Notes: generated by a model from the sequence alone, not told the origin. A stretch of 64,000 nt of DNA from Paenibacillus sonchi (GCF_016772475.1 NZ_CP068595.1:1798001-1862000), one strand, 5' to 3'; shown: positions 1-9,438, numbered from the stretch's first letter. Translations and numbers: made by a program.

Positions 1-741
1 AGAAGTTTTTTGAAGTCTAACTTTCTTGAATTTAAACATGTGAAAACAGATAAGATAAAAGGTCTGCCAAAACCAATGACCGTCAAACCTTATTCCTCTT
101 CATCCGTCATTATTGACCTTCCGGAATGTAACGAAGGCGTTGTAAAAAAACAAAATATCTATGACTGCATAAAGGAAAGAAGAAGTACACGATTTTATTC
201 TGAGGAAAGTCTAAATCTTGAGGAGTTATCCTATCTATTATGGGCTACTCAAGGAATAACAAGTACAACGAAGACCGGACTTACCCTTCGGACTGTGCCG
301 TGCAGTGGCGCAACACATACCTTTGAAACCTACCTTTTCATTATGCGGGTGGAGGGAATTCGCCAAGGAATCTACAGATATTTACCGGTGGAACACAAGC
401 TCTTATATATGTCTGAATTGGATGAAATTGAACAAAAAATTGATGCCATTACATTAGACCAGCCATTTGTCCCGAATTTCTCGAAAAAGGCGGCCGTAAT
501 GTTCGCATGGAGTACAATTCCATACCGTTCCGAATGGAAATATGATATCTCAGCACATAAAAAAATCCTGATTGATATTGGCCATGTTTCTCAGAATCTT
601 TATCTGGCAAGCGAATCGATCGATGCAGGAGCTTGTGCGATCGGTATTTATGACCAAAACCTGATCGACGAGGTATTAGGTTTAGACGGCGATGAAGAAT
701 TTATCCTTTTACTGGGCGCTGTTGGGAAAAAGCGAAAATAG
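1..741 (+). CDS. SagB/ThcOx-type nitroreductase family oxidoreductase, 5' end cut by window
   Basis: Flavin-dependent oxidoreductase of the nitroreductase fold, SagB/ThcOx branch. This branch includes the azoline dehydrogenases of peptide-modifying clusters, but also many stand-alone enzymes of unknown substrate. Seen: the RRSTRFYSEE block (about residue 56), where Arg and Ser normally contact FMN phosphate, a central GIYRY segment, and the C-terminal GACAIGIYDQ ... LLLGAVGK block typical of the family. A TTG at 10 could start translation, but the frame stays open to base 1, and the codons before it (R-S-F-L-K-S-N-F) continue the usual family N-terminus, so the true start is probably left of the window. 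No cyclodehydratase or precursor peptide lies to the right, so a peptide-modifying role cannot be inferred. The stop is 13 bp from the convergent response regulator. Confidence 0.8.
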   Translation, partial: RSFLKSNFLEFKHVKTDKIKGLPKPMTVKPYSSSSVIIDLPECNEGVVKKQNIYDCIKERRSTRFYSEESLNLEELSYLLWATQGITSTTKTGLTLRTVPCSGATHTFETYLFIMRVEGIRQGIYRYLPVEHKLLYMSELDEIEQKIDAITLDQPFVPNFSKKAAVMFAWSTIPYRSEWKYDISAHKKILIDIGHVSQNLYLASESIDAGACAIGIYDQNLIDEVLGLDGDEEFILLLGAVGKKRK

Positions 742-754
742 TCAAAAGACTCCA

Positions 755-2338
755 TTATCCAATTGGAGATTGATCCCCTTCGCTTTTTATCATATGCTCT
801 TCTCTATACTGGCTGGGGCTAACGCCTACATGCTTCTTGAACACTTGGCAGAAATACCGCTGGTTATCATATCCGACATTAGTGGATATTTTAGAGATTT
901 TGAAGCTGCTTCCCCTCAGCATCTTTTTCGCTTGCCAGATGCGCAGCAAAGTGACATATTCCAGAATCGTTTGCCCGGTTGATTTAGAATATAAGTTGCT
1001 TACATAGGAAGCGTTGAGATCAAACCGCTCTGCTAATTGATCGAGCTGGATATTCTCATGATAATGGGATTCAAGGTAAACTTTGATTTCATGAACCACC
1101 TTTTCTTTCAGGGTAGTCTTCGTTACGTTCAAATAAAATTGCACACTCTGCGCCAAATCCATACATATTTTCTTCAAAGATGCCCAATCCGGCGCTTCAT
1201 GTATCTCTTCAATCAGCCGGGTGCGGTCTCCGGTCACTCTCTCGATCTTGATTCCATAGTCCTGCCCGATCAGATCGTGCAGCCGGTTCGCCCACTGGGC
1301 ACCTGTCTTCTTCAGGGTATCGGGAGCGATTAATTGCTTTGTCCCCCATTCCGTCCAACGTTCTAGCATCGCTTCGAACTCTTTTTGTTCGTAACGGATG
1401 AAGGATTGTATTTGATTAGACCAATCGGAGACTATTCTTTCGGAAATGCGGGTAATCTCCGTCCAGCTGCTTGCGTCCATTACCGGAGCGCCGAAGAACA
1501 AACCCATTTGACATGCCTTGTAGGCTGCCAAATACGAGACATGCATATGCATTATTTCGGTTACAATCGGACCGATTGCAAACGACAATAAAGTATCGTC
1601 CCATGAGCCGTCATTCGAAAATGTTGCGGCTGCAGCTATCAGAATTTCCGTTAATGGCGCGTCTTCCTTCAGGTTCGCCATGCATAATAAGATGACTTTC
1701 TGCTGCTCGTAGAGCAGATCGACGACGATTCCGCGGTTCGCTAAAAAGCTCAGGAGAGCATCGGCAATGCCCTTGTCCTTCATTCGTTCGAGCAAAAGAG
1801 TCGCCGGGCTGCCGATCAGGATCACTGCAAACTGGTCATATTGTCCGTATGGCGTTTGATCGAATGATGGACGTTTCCCATGGACGATTAGATCGGTAAA
1901 CACCGCCCGGTCTAATGCTTTTGCAATTCGAAGCTCAGGGTGATTCCCCGTTTGATCCGCTTTGCGCCCCAGACGCTGAATTGCCCTTGAGACGGTCCTT
2001 GCCACTTCATCAAGCTCTGCAGGCTTGATCAGATAATCCACCGCCTCCAGTTCAATAGCTTCTTTGGCGTATTCAAACTCGGAATAGCCGCTCACGATAA
2101 TGCATTCCGCTTTGCGGCCATTCTCCTTTAGGGTACGGATTAGATCAAGACCGTTCAGGCCGGGCATCCGAATGTCTGTCAGGACTATGTCCGGATCCGA
2201 CTGAAGAATCCGTTCCAACGCTTGTTTGCCGTTATTTGCCGTCCCTATGATCCGTACTCCGAATGCATCCCAGTCGATCATTTCCGACAACGTTTCCACT
2301 ACAAGCTGTTCGTCATCCGCTATAAAAAGTTTATACAA
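755..2338 (-). CDS. YesN-type response regulator, AraC-family output
   Basis: Two-component response regulator controlling the adjacent sugar-transport unit (inferred from position). Receiver domain at residues 1-120: acidic pair DDE near residue 8, phospho-acceptor Asp in LTDIRMPG at about residue 55, and the YLIKPAE switch Lys. A long poorly conserved middle follows, then a C-terminal AraC double helix-turn-helix (about residues 415-515) with the signature IGYDNQRYFCQVFKKHVG-like block. Start chosen: TTG at 2338, because AAGGGGGA lies 8-9 bases upstream and the protein then begins LYKLFIADDE as family members do. An in-frame TTG at 2368 overlaps the kinase stop codon but has no ribosome-binding site. 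It is the last gene of the minus-strand unit, 26 bp after the YesM kinase with which it should pair. Confidence 0.9.
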   Translation of the reverse strand: MYKLFIADDEQLVVETLSEMIDWDAFGVRIIGTANNGKQALERILQSDPDIVLTDIRMPGLNGLDLIRTLKENGRKAECIIVSGYSEFEYAKEAIELEAVDYLIKPAELDEVARTVSRAIQRLGRKADQTGNHPELRIAKALDRAVFTDLIVHGKRPSFDQTPYGQYDQFAVILIGSPATLLLERMKDKGIADALLSFLANRGIVVDLLYEQQKVILLCMANLKEDAPLTEILIAAAATFSNDGSWDDTLLSFAIGPIVTEIMHMHVSYLAAYKACQMGLFFGAPVMDASSWTEITRISERIVSDWSNQIQSFIRYEQKEFEAMLERWTEWGTKQLIAPDTLKKTGAQWANRLHDLIGQDYGIKIERVTGDRTRLIEEIHEAPDWASLKKICMDLAQSVQFYLNVTKTTLKEKVVHEIKVYLESHYHENIQLDQLAERFDLNASYVSNLYSKSTGQTILEYVTLLRIWQAKKMLRGSSFKISKISTNVGYDNQRYFCQVFKKHVGVSPSQYREEHMIKSEGDQSPIG

Positions 2339-2364
2339 GTCATGTCCCCCTTCATAGCCCGACC

Positions 2365-4104
2365 TCAATCCATTATACCGATCTCAAGGGTGATTTTGGT
2401 TCCGGCACCCGGAATACTGTCTATGCGGATTCCACGGTCTTGGCCGTAATGCAATTGGATCCTTTCCTGTATGTTCCTTAAGGCATATCCCCTTGGCTGC
2501 ATATCAACAGGATCAAAACCCACTCCGTCATCCTCAACTTCGAATATAAGGATTGCCCCTTCTCTCCGGCCCCGAATGACAATGCTCCCTTTGCCCTCCT
2601 TCAACTCGATTCCATGAAAGATCGCATTTTCTACCAACGGCTGAATAAGCAGCTTCAGCATGCGGATGTGCTCGATTCCCGGCTCGAGGTCGATGATCAC
2701 CTCGAACTTCCCCTTATAGCGGATGTTCTGAATCTCTAAATAATTTTTCACTTGTTCGATTTCATTGCCGACAGTTGTAATATAGTCCCCGTTGTTCAAG
2801 CTTAATTTAAAAATATTCGAAAGGGACATGACCATTTTGGAAATGTTTTTGGCACTGATTCGTTCCGCCATTAGATATATGGAATTCAACGTATTGTATA
2901 GGAAATGAGGGTTGATTTGACTCTGCAGCGCATGAAGCTCAGCTTCCTTCTCCTTAAGCTTGGCTTCGATCAATTTGTCCGACAATTCCGTGTTGGTACG
3001 GAAGGTTCGCAGGAATTGATTTCCGATTTTACCGATTTCATCTTCTTCTACAAACAGGATTCCTTCAATTTCATCGCGTTTTGCCGCTTTTCTTGCTACA
3101 GAAGTGAGCAAAGTCAACTGTTTAGTAATCCGCTTCGAGATGAGATAAGCGCCGTAGGCGGCAAGCAGGAAAGCTACCAGCGTCAATGAGAGCGTAACAT
3201 TACGAATCAAGATGATTTCCGAGTTAATGCTAGAATAGGGGATCATGCTGACCACTTTCCACTGGGTTACCGGATTCGTTTCGAAGGTGATGACATACCG
3301 TTCTCCGCCCATCGTTTCGATGCGGTTCCCCCGCTCAGGCAAATCATAGATCTGATTCAAATCCTTTTGGGGAACTTTTTTTAAATCATTATTATGGGAA
3401 TTAGAATAGATGATTTTGTTTTGCTCCAGGATCATCAAATCCCCTTTTTCAGCATTGGAAATGTTCTTGAACATTTCATCAAAGACCCTACTATCGATGG
3501 AAATAATCAACATGCCGATCGGCTCGAGCGTTTCAAGATTGTTTAACCGTTTGCCGTACAGCAGCAGGTTCGGGCTGCCCTTGAGAAGCCGGACTTCATC
3601 GCTGTTCAGCCACAAGCCCTGGCCGCCCATCTCCCCCACCTGTTGATACCATGTTGTCCGTGAGACCGCCTGATAGATATTATCATAAGTTAATCTGTCC
3701 CATTGGTTTGTGGTAATCAGTTCCCTTTGCCCGCTGCCAACGTAAACGTAACGAATATAGGATTTGTTGTTGGTAATATTGACGATCAGACTGCGGGTCG
3801 CATTTTGAAGGTCATAGATCTCCTTGAAATCATTCTTAGTATAGGAAAGGAAATTCTGAACATCCCGGGAAGACAACATCAGCTTCGAAATCGATTCAAC
3901 ATCATTCACGAAAGTCTGGATATTCCAATTGATGGAGCCCAGCAAATTCGAGGTGGTATCGGACATCTTGTTCTCGATCACTTTGCTTAAATAGACAAAG
4001 GTTAAGGAAGCGATCAGGACCAGCGGAAGCAAGGAACAGGCTATGGACAAAATAATAATCTTGCTTCGGATACTTATCGACAGGAACAGCCGTTTTATGC
4101 TCAT
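2365..4104 (-). CDS. YesM-type sensor histidine kinase
   Basis: Membrane sensor kinase of the LytS/YesM class, expected to phosphorylate the response regulator encoded just downstream. Order seen: transmembrane segment at residues 12-35, an extracellular dCache-like sensor region to about 295, a second transmembrane segment at about 300-322, HAMP, a coiled-coil with the His_kinase motif QSQINPHFLYNTLNSI (His near residue 398), and a HATPase domain with LVENAIFHG (N box) and DDGVGFDP. 579 residues is normal for the class. Kinase genes of this type usually sit beside CUT1 sugar importers in Paenibacillus and sense the extracellular sugar or the loaded binding protein. Here it follows the MalG-type permease by 72 bp, so it is probably co-transcribed with the importer. 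Confidence 0.93.
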   Translation of the reverse strand: MSIKRLFLSISIRSKIIILSIACSLLPLVLIASLTFVYLSKVIENKMSDTTSNLLGSINWNIQTFVNDVESISKLMLSSRDVQNFLSYTKNDFKEIYDLQNATRSLIVNITNNKSYIRYVYVGSGQRELITTNQWDRLTYDNIYQAVSRTTWYQQVGEMGGQGLWLNSDEVRLLKGSPNLLLYGKRLNNLETLEPIGMLIISIDSRVFDEMFKNISNAEKGDLMILEQNKIIYSNSHNNDLKKVPQKDLNQIYDLPERGNRIETMGGERYVITFETNPVTQWKVVSMIPYSSINSEIILIRNVTLSLTLVAFLLAAYGAYLISKRITKQLTLLTSVARKAAKRDEIEGILFVEEDEIGKIGNQFLRTFRTNTELSDKLIEAKLKEKEAELHALQSQINPHFLYNTLNSIYLMAERISAKNISKMVMSLSNIFKLSLNNGDYITTVGNEIEQVKNYLEIQNIRYKGKFEVIIDLEPGIEHIRMLKLLIQPLVENAIFHGIELKEGKGSIVIRGRREGAILIFEVEDDGVGFDPVDMQPRGYALRNIQERIQLHYGQDRGIRIDSIPGAGTKITLEIGIMD

Positions 4105-4176
4105 GAAATCCCCCTGACCAAGAAGAGTGGCAACCTGATACTATCAGTATACCTTCAGTCAAAGGCATATGGGAGA

Positions 4177-5013
4177 TTAACCTTTAGTCGCACCTGCGGT
4201 CATACCGGAAATAACGCTCTTGTTGAAAATGAAGTAAACCACCATAGTCGGGATGGTCGTAATGCTAATTGCAGCAAAGGTGGCTCCCCAATCCGTTAAA
4301 CCGTACTGTCCGATATAATCCATCAAGCCAACTGGAATGGTCCGTGATTTAAGGTCATGAATAAACGTATTCGCGAAAATAAACTCATTCCAGACAAAGA
4401 TCAGATTCATAACGACAACCGTAACTATCGTATTCCGGGATAGTGGGAATATCATCCGCCAGAAAACCTGATACACACCGCAGCCATCCATGACAGCGGC
4501 CTCCATGATCTCATTCGAAATGTATTTATAGAAGCTCACGAAAAGATAGATCGAGATCGGCAGTGCAAACCCTACTTGGGGCAAAATGAGAGATGTGAGC
4601 GTATTGATAATTCCTATTTTGTTATAAAGAATGAACAGCGGTATGAGCACGACCTGAATCGGGATCATAATGCCGCACAGAAATAAAAACAACACGCTTT
4701 GACTCCATTTAAAAGACATCTTCTCAATAACGAAAGCAGCCATGGCGCTGAACAGGATCACAAGTACGATGGTCGTCGCGGCGACGATAAGACTATTGGA
4801 AAAATAAGTCCCCAAATTCCCTTTATTCCACACGCTGTAATAATTTCCGAAAGTGAACTGGCTTGGCAGGCTGAGCGGGTTATCACCGGAAAAATCGGTA
4901 GGCACCTTAAAACTGGAGATGAACACCCAGACAAGCGGATACACTTGAATGACAAGCAGAGCAAAGGAAACTACCACAAGAACCGCTTTAGTATAACCAG
5001 AAAATTTCATCAT
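4177..5013 (-). CDS. Carbohydrate ABC transporter permease, MalG type
   Basis: Inner permease subunit of a CUT1 sugar importer. 278 residues with six predicted membrane segments, an N-terminal YPLVWVFISSFK segment typical of MalG homologues, and the EAA loop EAAVMDGCGVYQVF near residue 170, which docks on the ATPase. No ATPase gene is present in the unit. This is normal for Gram-positive CUT1 systems, which share a multitask MsmX-type ATPase encoded elsewhere (family knowledge). The start codon overlaps the last base of the MalF-type gene, which suggests translational coupling. The substrate is probably a fructan fragment or sucrose-like sugar, judged only from the GH32 gene in the same unit. 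Confidence 0.93.
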   Translation of the reverse strand: MMKFSGYTKAVLVVVSFALLVIQVYPLVWVFISSFKVPTDFSGDNPLSLPSQFTFGNYYSVWNKGNLGTYFSNSLIVAATTIVLVILFSAMAAFVIEKMSFKWSQSVLFLFLCGIMIPIQVVLIPLFILYNKIGIINTLTSLILPQVGFALPISIYLFVSFYKYISNEIMEAAVMDGCGVYQVFWRMIFPLSRNTIVTVVVMNLIFVWNEFIFANTFIHDLKSRTIPVGLMDYIGQYGLTDWGATFAAISITTIPTMVVYFIFNKSVISGMTAGATKG

Positions 5014-5906
5014 CAGGTCTCCTTACTGTCCATCATCCGTCTGATAAAGGCGACTGCAATGAGGCTTTCAACGACGATAAATACGGCCATCGCGCTGCCA
5101 TAACCAAAGTCCAGACTGGAGAATGCGGTTTTGTACATATAAGTCGGCAACAATTCCGTTACGCGGCCCGGTCCCCCGTTCGTCATGAGATACGGGATGT
5201 CAAATCCTTTTAGCGCTCCCGTAGTAGCCATAATGATAGAAACCATCAGCACTGGCTTAATCAACGGCATTTTAATCGAACGGAACAGGTTCCAAGAAGA
5301 GGCTCCGTCTATTCTGGCAGCTTCCTCGATATCGGAAGGAATGGAAATTAACGCACTATACAAGATAATCATATAAAGACCGATATAACGCCAACCTTCG
5401 GGTACCGATACGGCACTCAGAGCCCAATTCAAGTCGGAAAGCCAAGGCCTGCTCCAGTCTCCAAGACCCATCTGCTGCAGACAAAAGTTCCGGATTCCGA
5501 CCGGTTCAAACGAGTACACATTTTGGAACAACTGTGCTATGGCTACTGACGTGATAATAGCAGGAGCAAAATATAATGTTTTGAACAATTCCCTCCCCTT
5601 GGTGATGCTGGTCAGCAAGATGGCTACCAACAAACCAAGAAATACCTGCATGGCTACAATAATGAAAACATAGATCAGATTGTTGCTGAATGCCTTCCAG
5701 AATGTCTTGTCGCCGCCGAACATCTTGGCGTAATTGTCAAAGCCGATATAGAGCATATCTGAAACTCCGTCCCAGGAGAAGAAACTGAAATACATCGACC
5801 AAAGAATGGGAGCCAGAACGGTTAGCAGATACACCAATAATGCAGGCAACAGGAAGACGAGAGCGGCTTTGCGGTTACGCAGGATTTTATCCATATGCTT
5901 GCTCAT
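5013..5906 (-). CDS. Carbohydrate ABC transporter permease, MalF/UgpA type
   Basis: Second permease subunit of the CUT1 importer, 297 residues. Begins with a short basic cytoplasmic tail followed by AALVFLLPALLVYLLTVLAP, the usual first membrane helix, and carries the EAA loop EEAARIDGASSWNLF near residue 217. The lumenal NYAKMFGGDKTFWKA segment is also typical. Lies 71 bp after the solute-binding protein and overlaps the MalG-type gene by one base. Together the two permeases form the transmembrane channel that accepts sugar from the lipoprotein encoded upstream. Confidence 0.93.
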   Translation of the reverse strand: MSKHMDKILRNRKAALVFLLPALLVYLLTVLAPILWSMYFSFFSWDGVSDMLYIGFDNYAKMFGGDKTFWKAFSNNLIYVFIIVAMQVFLGLLVAILLTSITKGRELFKTLYFAPAIITSVAIAQLFQNVYSFEPVGIRNFCLQQMGLGDWSRPWLSDLNWALSAVSVPEGWRYIGLYMIILYSALISIPSDIEEAARIDGASSWNLFRSIKMPLIKPVLMVSIIMATTGALKGFDIPYLMTNGGPGRVTELLPTYMYKTAFSSLDFGYGSAMAVFIVVESLIAVAFIRRMMDSKET

Positions 5907-5977
5907 TCCCTAATTTTAGTTTTATTTTACTTACAGTCGGCCAACCGGCTTTTTGATTGGCCGCCTGTTTAGCATCG

Positions 5978-7327
5978 CTATTTGAAATATTTCGGCGCAT
6001 TTTCTTTAATCGCCTGATCCATTAGTTTTGCAAAATCATCCGGAGTATGGGCTCCCAGAGCCAAGGCATTCAATTCGTTGCCGAGCAGCTCATTCGTGGC
6101 CGGGTCAAGGCGCGTATCCCACGGGACCGCAAAGACGTTGCCGGATTTCGCGATTTCGTCTTGAATTTTATAGAAGAGCTCCGGCATCCCTTGCTCTTGA
6201 TCAAGCGAATAATTGAAAGGCGAGAATTGGCCTTTTTCCGTATAGGCCTTCGGATATTGTTCCAGAAGGAATTTGACGAATTCCTTCATCGTATCATCGA
6301 AGGTCTCCTGGTTGAAGGCAACGCCGATGCCCGAGTTGATGAAATAATCATTTTCAGCCGTTTTGGCACCTTCCATCATGGGAAGCCGGAAAAAACCGAT
6401 ATTGTCCTTCATTTCTGTGCTTACTTTATCATTTACGAAGTTCATAGTTTCCCATGAACCCATGTAATACATGCCGGCTTTGCCGCCCAGGAACAAGTCG
6501 CGCGCTGCGGTGTAATCCGTTGCAGTGAATCCTTCCTGAAAGTACCCTTTGGTGCCCAGATCGTGCACGAACTTAATACCTTCCATGCCGGCAGGGTCCT
6601 TGAAAGATGCCTTCCCTTGCTTTACATTTTCAATAAAATCATTGCCTGTCATGCGGAACGGTTTGTACGCCAGGTACCGGAGAACCGGCCATTTATCCTT
6701 GCCGTCGACGGCAATCGGCGTAGCCCCGCTTTGCTTCAGCGTCTCAGCAACCTTCATGAACTCATCGAACGTCTTCGGCGGCTCAAGGCCAAGATCCTTA
6801 AACATCTTGATGTTGTACCAGAATACCTCAATTCCGTATTCAAGCGGGAAAGTATACATGCTGCCGTCCGCGAACTGCTGATATTGCAGGGCCACCGGGC
6901 GGAAATCTTTGTATTTCCCAAGTTCCTCCAGCAGTTTTTTCATATCCACCAGTTTGCCTTGCTGCACTAGCTTGGAAGCATAGGCATCCGGGTCAGTATC
7001 GAACATAGCGGGCATCTCGTTGCTCGCAATCAATGTCCGCAGCTTTTGCAAATAGGACGGGCGATCACCCGTACCTTCCAGAACCAGCTCGAATTCCGGA
7101 TGTGTTTGGGAAAACTCGTCCGCAATTTCCTTTACCGTAACGGCTGGAGGGCTGTCTACACCTCGGGCCACGAACCATTTGTATGTTTTCTTGTCCACCT
7201 TCGGCGGATTTGCCGATCCGGTTGCCGCAGCGCCGTTATTATTATTTCCGCCTCCGCATGCGCTCACCATCGCCATCAGGACAACCAGCGATAACGCAAG
7301 AGCCAGCCTTTTGACATAACGTTTCAT
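5978..7327 (-). CDS. Extracellular sugar-binding lipoprotein of ABC importer
   Basis: Substrate-binding protein for the CUT1 importer, anchored to the outer face of the membrane by a lipid on Cys24. Seen: KR-rich N-terminus, hydrophobic core and lipobox VSAC followed by GGGNNNN, a typical flexible Paenibacillus linker. The mature part has the features of family 1 solute-binding proteins (GMYYMGSWE near residue 294). 449 residues is the usual length. Sits 15 bp after the GH32 gene and 71 bp before the MalF-type permease. Binding specificity cannot be read from the sequence. A fructo-oligosaccharide is the inference from context. Confidence 0.92.
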   Translation of the reverse strand: MKRYVKRLALALSLVVLMAMVSACGGGNNNNGAAATGSANPPKVDKKTYKWFVARGVDSPPAVTVKEIADEFSQTHPEFELVLEGTGDRPSYLQKLRTLIASNEMPAMFDTDPDAYASKLVQQGKLVDMKKLLEELGKYKDFRPVALQYQQFADGSMYTFPLEYGIEVFWYNIKMFKDLGLEPPKTFDEFMKVAETLKQSGATPIAVDGKDKWPVLRYLAYKPFRMTGNDFIENVKQGKASFKDPAGMEGIKFVHDLGTKGYFQEGFTATDYTAARDLFLGGKAGMYYMGSWETMNFVNDKVSTEMKDNIGFFRLPMMEGAKTAENDYFINSGIGVAFNQETFDDTMKEFVKFLLEQYPKAYTEKGQFSPFNYSLDQEQGMPELFYKIQDEIAKSGNVFAVPWDTRLDPATNELLGNELNALALGAHTPDDFAKLMDQAIKENAPKYFK

Positions 7328-7342
7328 TTATAAAACCTCCTG

Positions 7343-8803
7343 TTAGTTGGGAACCGAAATGGATGCTTGTTCAAAAACTGCCCGGCCTTCCTGGACAAAA
7401 CAGCCCCAGCTGCCGGTTTTCAAATTATACAAACGTGTAGTCATGGCGACCTGATCGGCCAAATATACTACGCAAACGGAATTCTCCACAACGATCTCGA
7501 TATTATAAACCGTACCGGCCTGCAATTCTATCGGTACTTCCAGCTCTACCGCATGAGGGTGATCCCCTTTGATATGCCACTGCATCTCACCCTGCTCCCG
7601 CCGGGGCCACATGTCGAACACCAGGCGGTTATGAATGGGTTCAAGGCGAATGTAATAGGCCTCGTCAAGATCCTCGCTTGCGCGAAGCATGATGCCACAG
7701 CCTCTCGTCCCTTCCGAGAAGGACAGCTCGGCCGAAATCTTGCAAGTTTCGGGCATGAAGCCGGCTGATATACAAGAGTATGTCTCGTTCGCAGCCGCTT
7801 CTATACGCCCCTCCGACTCCTCCCATTCCCCGATCCGCGAATCCCACTTGGCTGCTTGTTTATTTGAAAAATGATGGGAAACAGTCTCCGGGACACGAAC
7901 CGTTAACGTTCCATCCTGTTCTTGAACAAGTTCGTGTACGACCAAGTTTCCGGCCCACTGCCAATCGCCGTAATCATTCTCGTTTTCCTTGCTTGGGTCC
8001 CAGCCAAAAGCGTAACGCTTATTTCCGTCACTCCATGTTTTCGCAGCATAGAACGCTCTGGCATCAAACGCATCGTTTCTCGGCGCCGTCCAAGGTCCGC
8101 TTAAAGATTTACTCATGCGGTAATGGGTGACAAACCGTTCCGAGAACGTGGAGTAAACCAGATACCACCATTCCCCGATTTGGAATAAGTCCGGACATTC
8201 GTGCGTCACGTACATTTTCGGATTCCAGAAAGGCTGCCGGATTTCCCAGCTTTTGAGATCCTTGGAAGCACAGAGTCCGATGCTCCCCCGGCGCCGGGAA
8301 GGACCTTCTTTGTTCCTTGCAGCAAGAAGCATCCAGTATTCCCCCGCCTCTTCGTTCCAGAATACAAAGGGATCGCGCCAGTCATGTCTTTCATATTGAA
8401 TCCCGTCGGAATAGAAGGTATCTTCGGGGATTTTCTGCCATGACTCCATATCCGTGCTCACGGCGTGCATGACGCATTGGAGCGGCACTCCGTCCTCTAC
8501 GAATTCCGGATTCGGATTGAGACCGGTGTAGAACAGATGATATTCCCCATGGGCTTCGATGATCGAGCCGGTATAACAGTTGAGGTCTTGCTCGCTCACA
8601 CTTCCATGCTTCAGCTTTTCGCCCACTTCTTCATAGTGCACGAAATCGCTTGTGCGGAGCTCGAACCAGGAGGTTCCTTCTCCATGGATCTTCTTGTTAT
8701 CTCTCCAATCATGAAGATAGAACAAACGGAAGCTGCCGTCTTTGTAAAAGGGGATCAGGTCTCCCACCCAAGCCCCGTCCGGCTTGTAAAATAAGTTAGT
8801 CAA
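7343..8803 (-). CDS. Glycoside hydrolase family 32 (fructan/sucrose hydrolase-like)
   Basis: Probable beta-fructosidase acting on imported or surface-bound fructans or sucrose-type sugars. GH32 has a five-bladed propeller followed by a beta-sandwich. Seen: an N-terminal FYKPDGAWVGDLIPFY segment in the place of the WMNDPNG nucleophile motif (an Asp is present, but the motif is atypical), WRDPFVFW (RDP, transition-state stabiliser, about residue 143) and HECPDLFQIG (EC, acid/base Glu, about residue 201). A C-terminal sandwich runs from about 330. No signal peptide is visible, so it acts in the cytoplasm. Start: TTG at 8803 with GAAAGGGG nine bases upstream; no better start is nearby. First gene of the sugar unit. 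The divergent first motif means the exact substrate is uncertain. Confidence 0.82.
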   Translation of the reverse strand: MTNLFYKPDGAWVGDLIPFYKDGSFRLFYLHDWRDNKKIHGEGTSWFELRTSDFVHYEEVGEKLKHGSVSEQDLNCYTGSIIEAHGEYHLFYTGLNPNPEFVEDGVPLQCVMHAVSTDMESWQKIPEDTFYSDGIQYERHDWRDPFVFWNEEAGEYWMLLAARNKEGPSRRRGSIGLCASKDLKSWEIRQPFWNPKMYVTHECPDLFQIGEWWYLVYSTFSERFVTHYRMSKSLSGPWTAPRNDAFDARAFYAAKTWSDGNKRYAFGWDPSKENENDYGDWQWAGNLVVHELVQEQDGTLTVRVPETVSHHFSNKQAAKWDSRIGEWEESEGRIEAAANETYSCISAGFMPETCKISAELSFSEGTRGCGIMLRASEDLDEAYYIRLEPIHNRLVFDMWPRREQGEMQWHIKGDHPHAVELEVPIELQAGTVYNIEIVVENSVCVVYLADQVAMTTRLYNLKTGSWGCFVQEGRAVFEQASISVPN

Positions 8804-8835
8804 TTTTTGTAACCCCTTTCTTTTATCATAACTTG

Positions 8836-8864
8836 ATTATAAAAGGGATTGAAAACGCTTTAAA
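8836..8864 (-). promoter_or_regulatory. Promoter of the sugar unit with cre-like box in the spacer
   Basis: On the minus strand a perfect -10 (TATAAT, 8841-8836) is preceded at 17 bases by a weak -35 (TTTAAA, 8864-8859). A cre-like sequence TTTAAAGCGTTTTCA covers the -35 and spacer. It differs from the WTGNAANCGNWNNCW consensus at one position. CcpA binding here would block RNA polymerase, as expected for a sugar operon. A LacI-family operator is the alternative reading. Confidence 0.6.
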
Positions 8865-9018
8865 TTCTAACTTCTTTGTCATATGTTCAATATTTTTGGC
8901 TTTCTTAATGAAAAGACTTATAACATCAAGCGAAATCGCACAGCCTCGTCGCCACCCGCATTGAGACGTATTTTCTTAGTGAAGTACAAAGCATCAAGTT
9001 AAAACTTTACCTACATTC

Positions 9019-9058
9019 GCAAAGGCCCCTTCCGCCAAACGGCGGAAGGGGCCTTTGC
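9019..9058 (-). terminator. Perfect 18-bp hairpin, probable terminator
   Basis: Arms 9019-9036 and 9041-9058 are perfectly complementary around the loop AAAC. No clear U-run follows on either strand, so termination is inferred only from the strength of the stem and its place between the decayed TetR/FAD-oxidase region and the sugar unit. The rest of 8865-9149 shows nothing else. Confidence 0.4.
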
Positions 9059-9149
9059 TGTAGACAAGAAAAAATTATTCTCCTATAACTATATTTATAA
9101 TGCTTCTGGATAAAAACTCCAACCGCCATTCAGCGTAATGGAACGGGAT

Positions 9150-9435
9150 TTAGCGAAGCTCCCTGTTGTTTCTCCACCGGGCTGACAGTTCGTAGATTGT
9201 CTGAGCCTTCCGATGAGGATAGGCCGTTTCAGTAGGCGATACCCGGCTCACCGCACTTCCTGCACCACCTAAGCTCTGGCTCCACACGCTAGAATGTCTG
9301 TTGGGTGCTTTGGATAAAAAGTCACGTATAATTCGTACTCCTTCAGGCGGCAAAGGTTGGAACCCGTAGGCCCCGGTTATTTTAAACTTTGGTTCCAAAT
9401 TCAGGTCGATTTCGCCGTGACATGCGCAGGACTCT
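9150..9435 (-). pseudogene. Remnant of FAD-dependent (berberine-bridge-like) oxidoreductase
   Basis: About 90 codons that look like the C-terminal part of a BBE-type FAD oxidase: FKITGAYGFQPLPPEG, then SVWSQSLGGA, AVSRVSPTETAYPHR and YELSARW. The FAD-binding front half is missing, and the frame stops before the end of the BBE domain. It follows the TetR stop codon directly on the same strand. A possible TTG start at 9398 is unlikely to mean anything. Recognition is from memory of the family's C-terminal blocks, so a translated search is needed for certainty. Confidence 0.55.
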
Positions 9436-9438
9436 CAC

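Noticed and set aside
692-982. 96-codon frame overlapping the nitroreductase end
   Set aside because: Lies opposite the AraC output domain of the response regulator and shows no family features.
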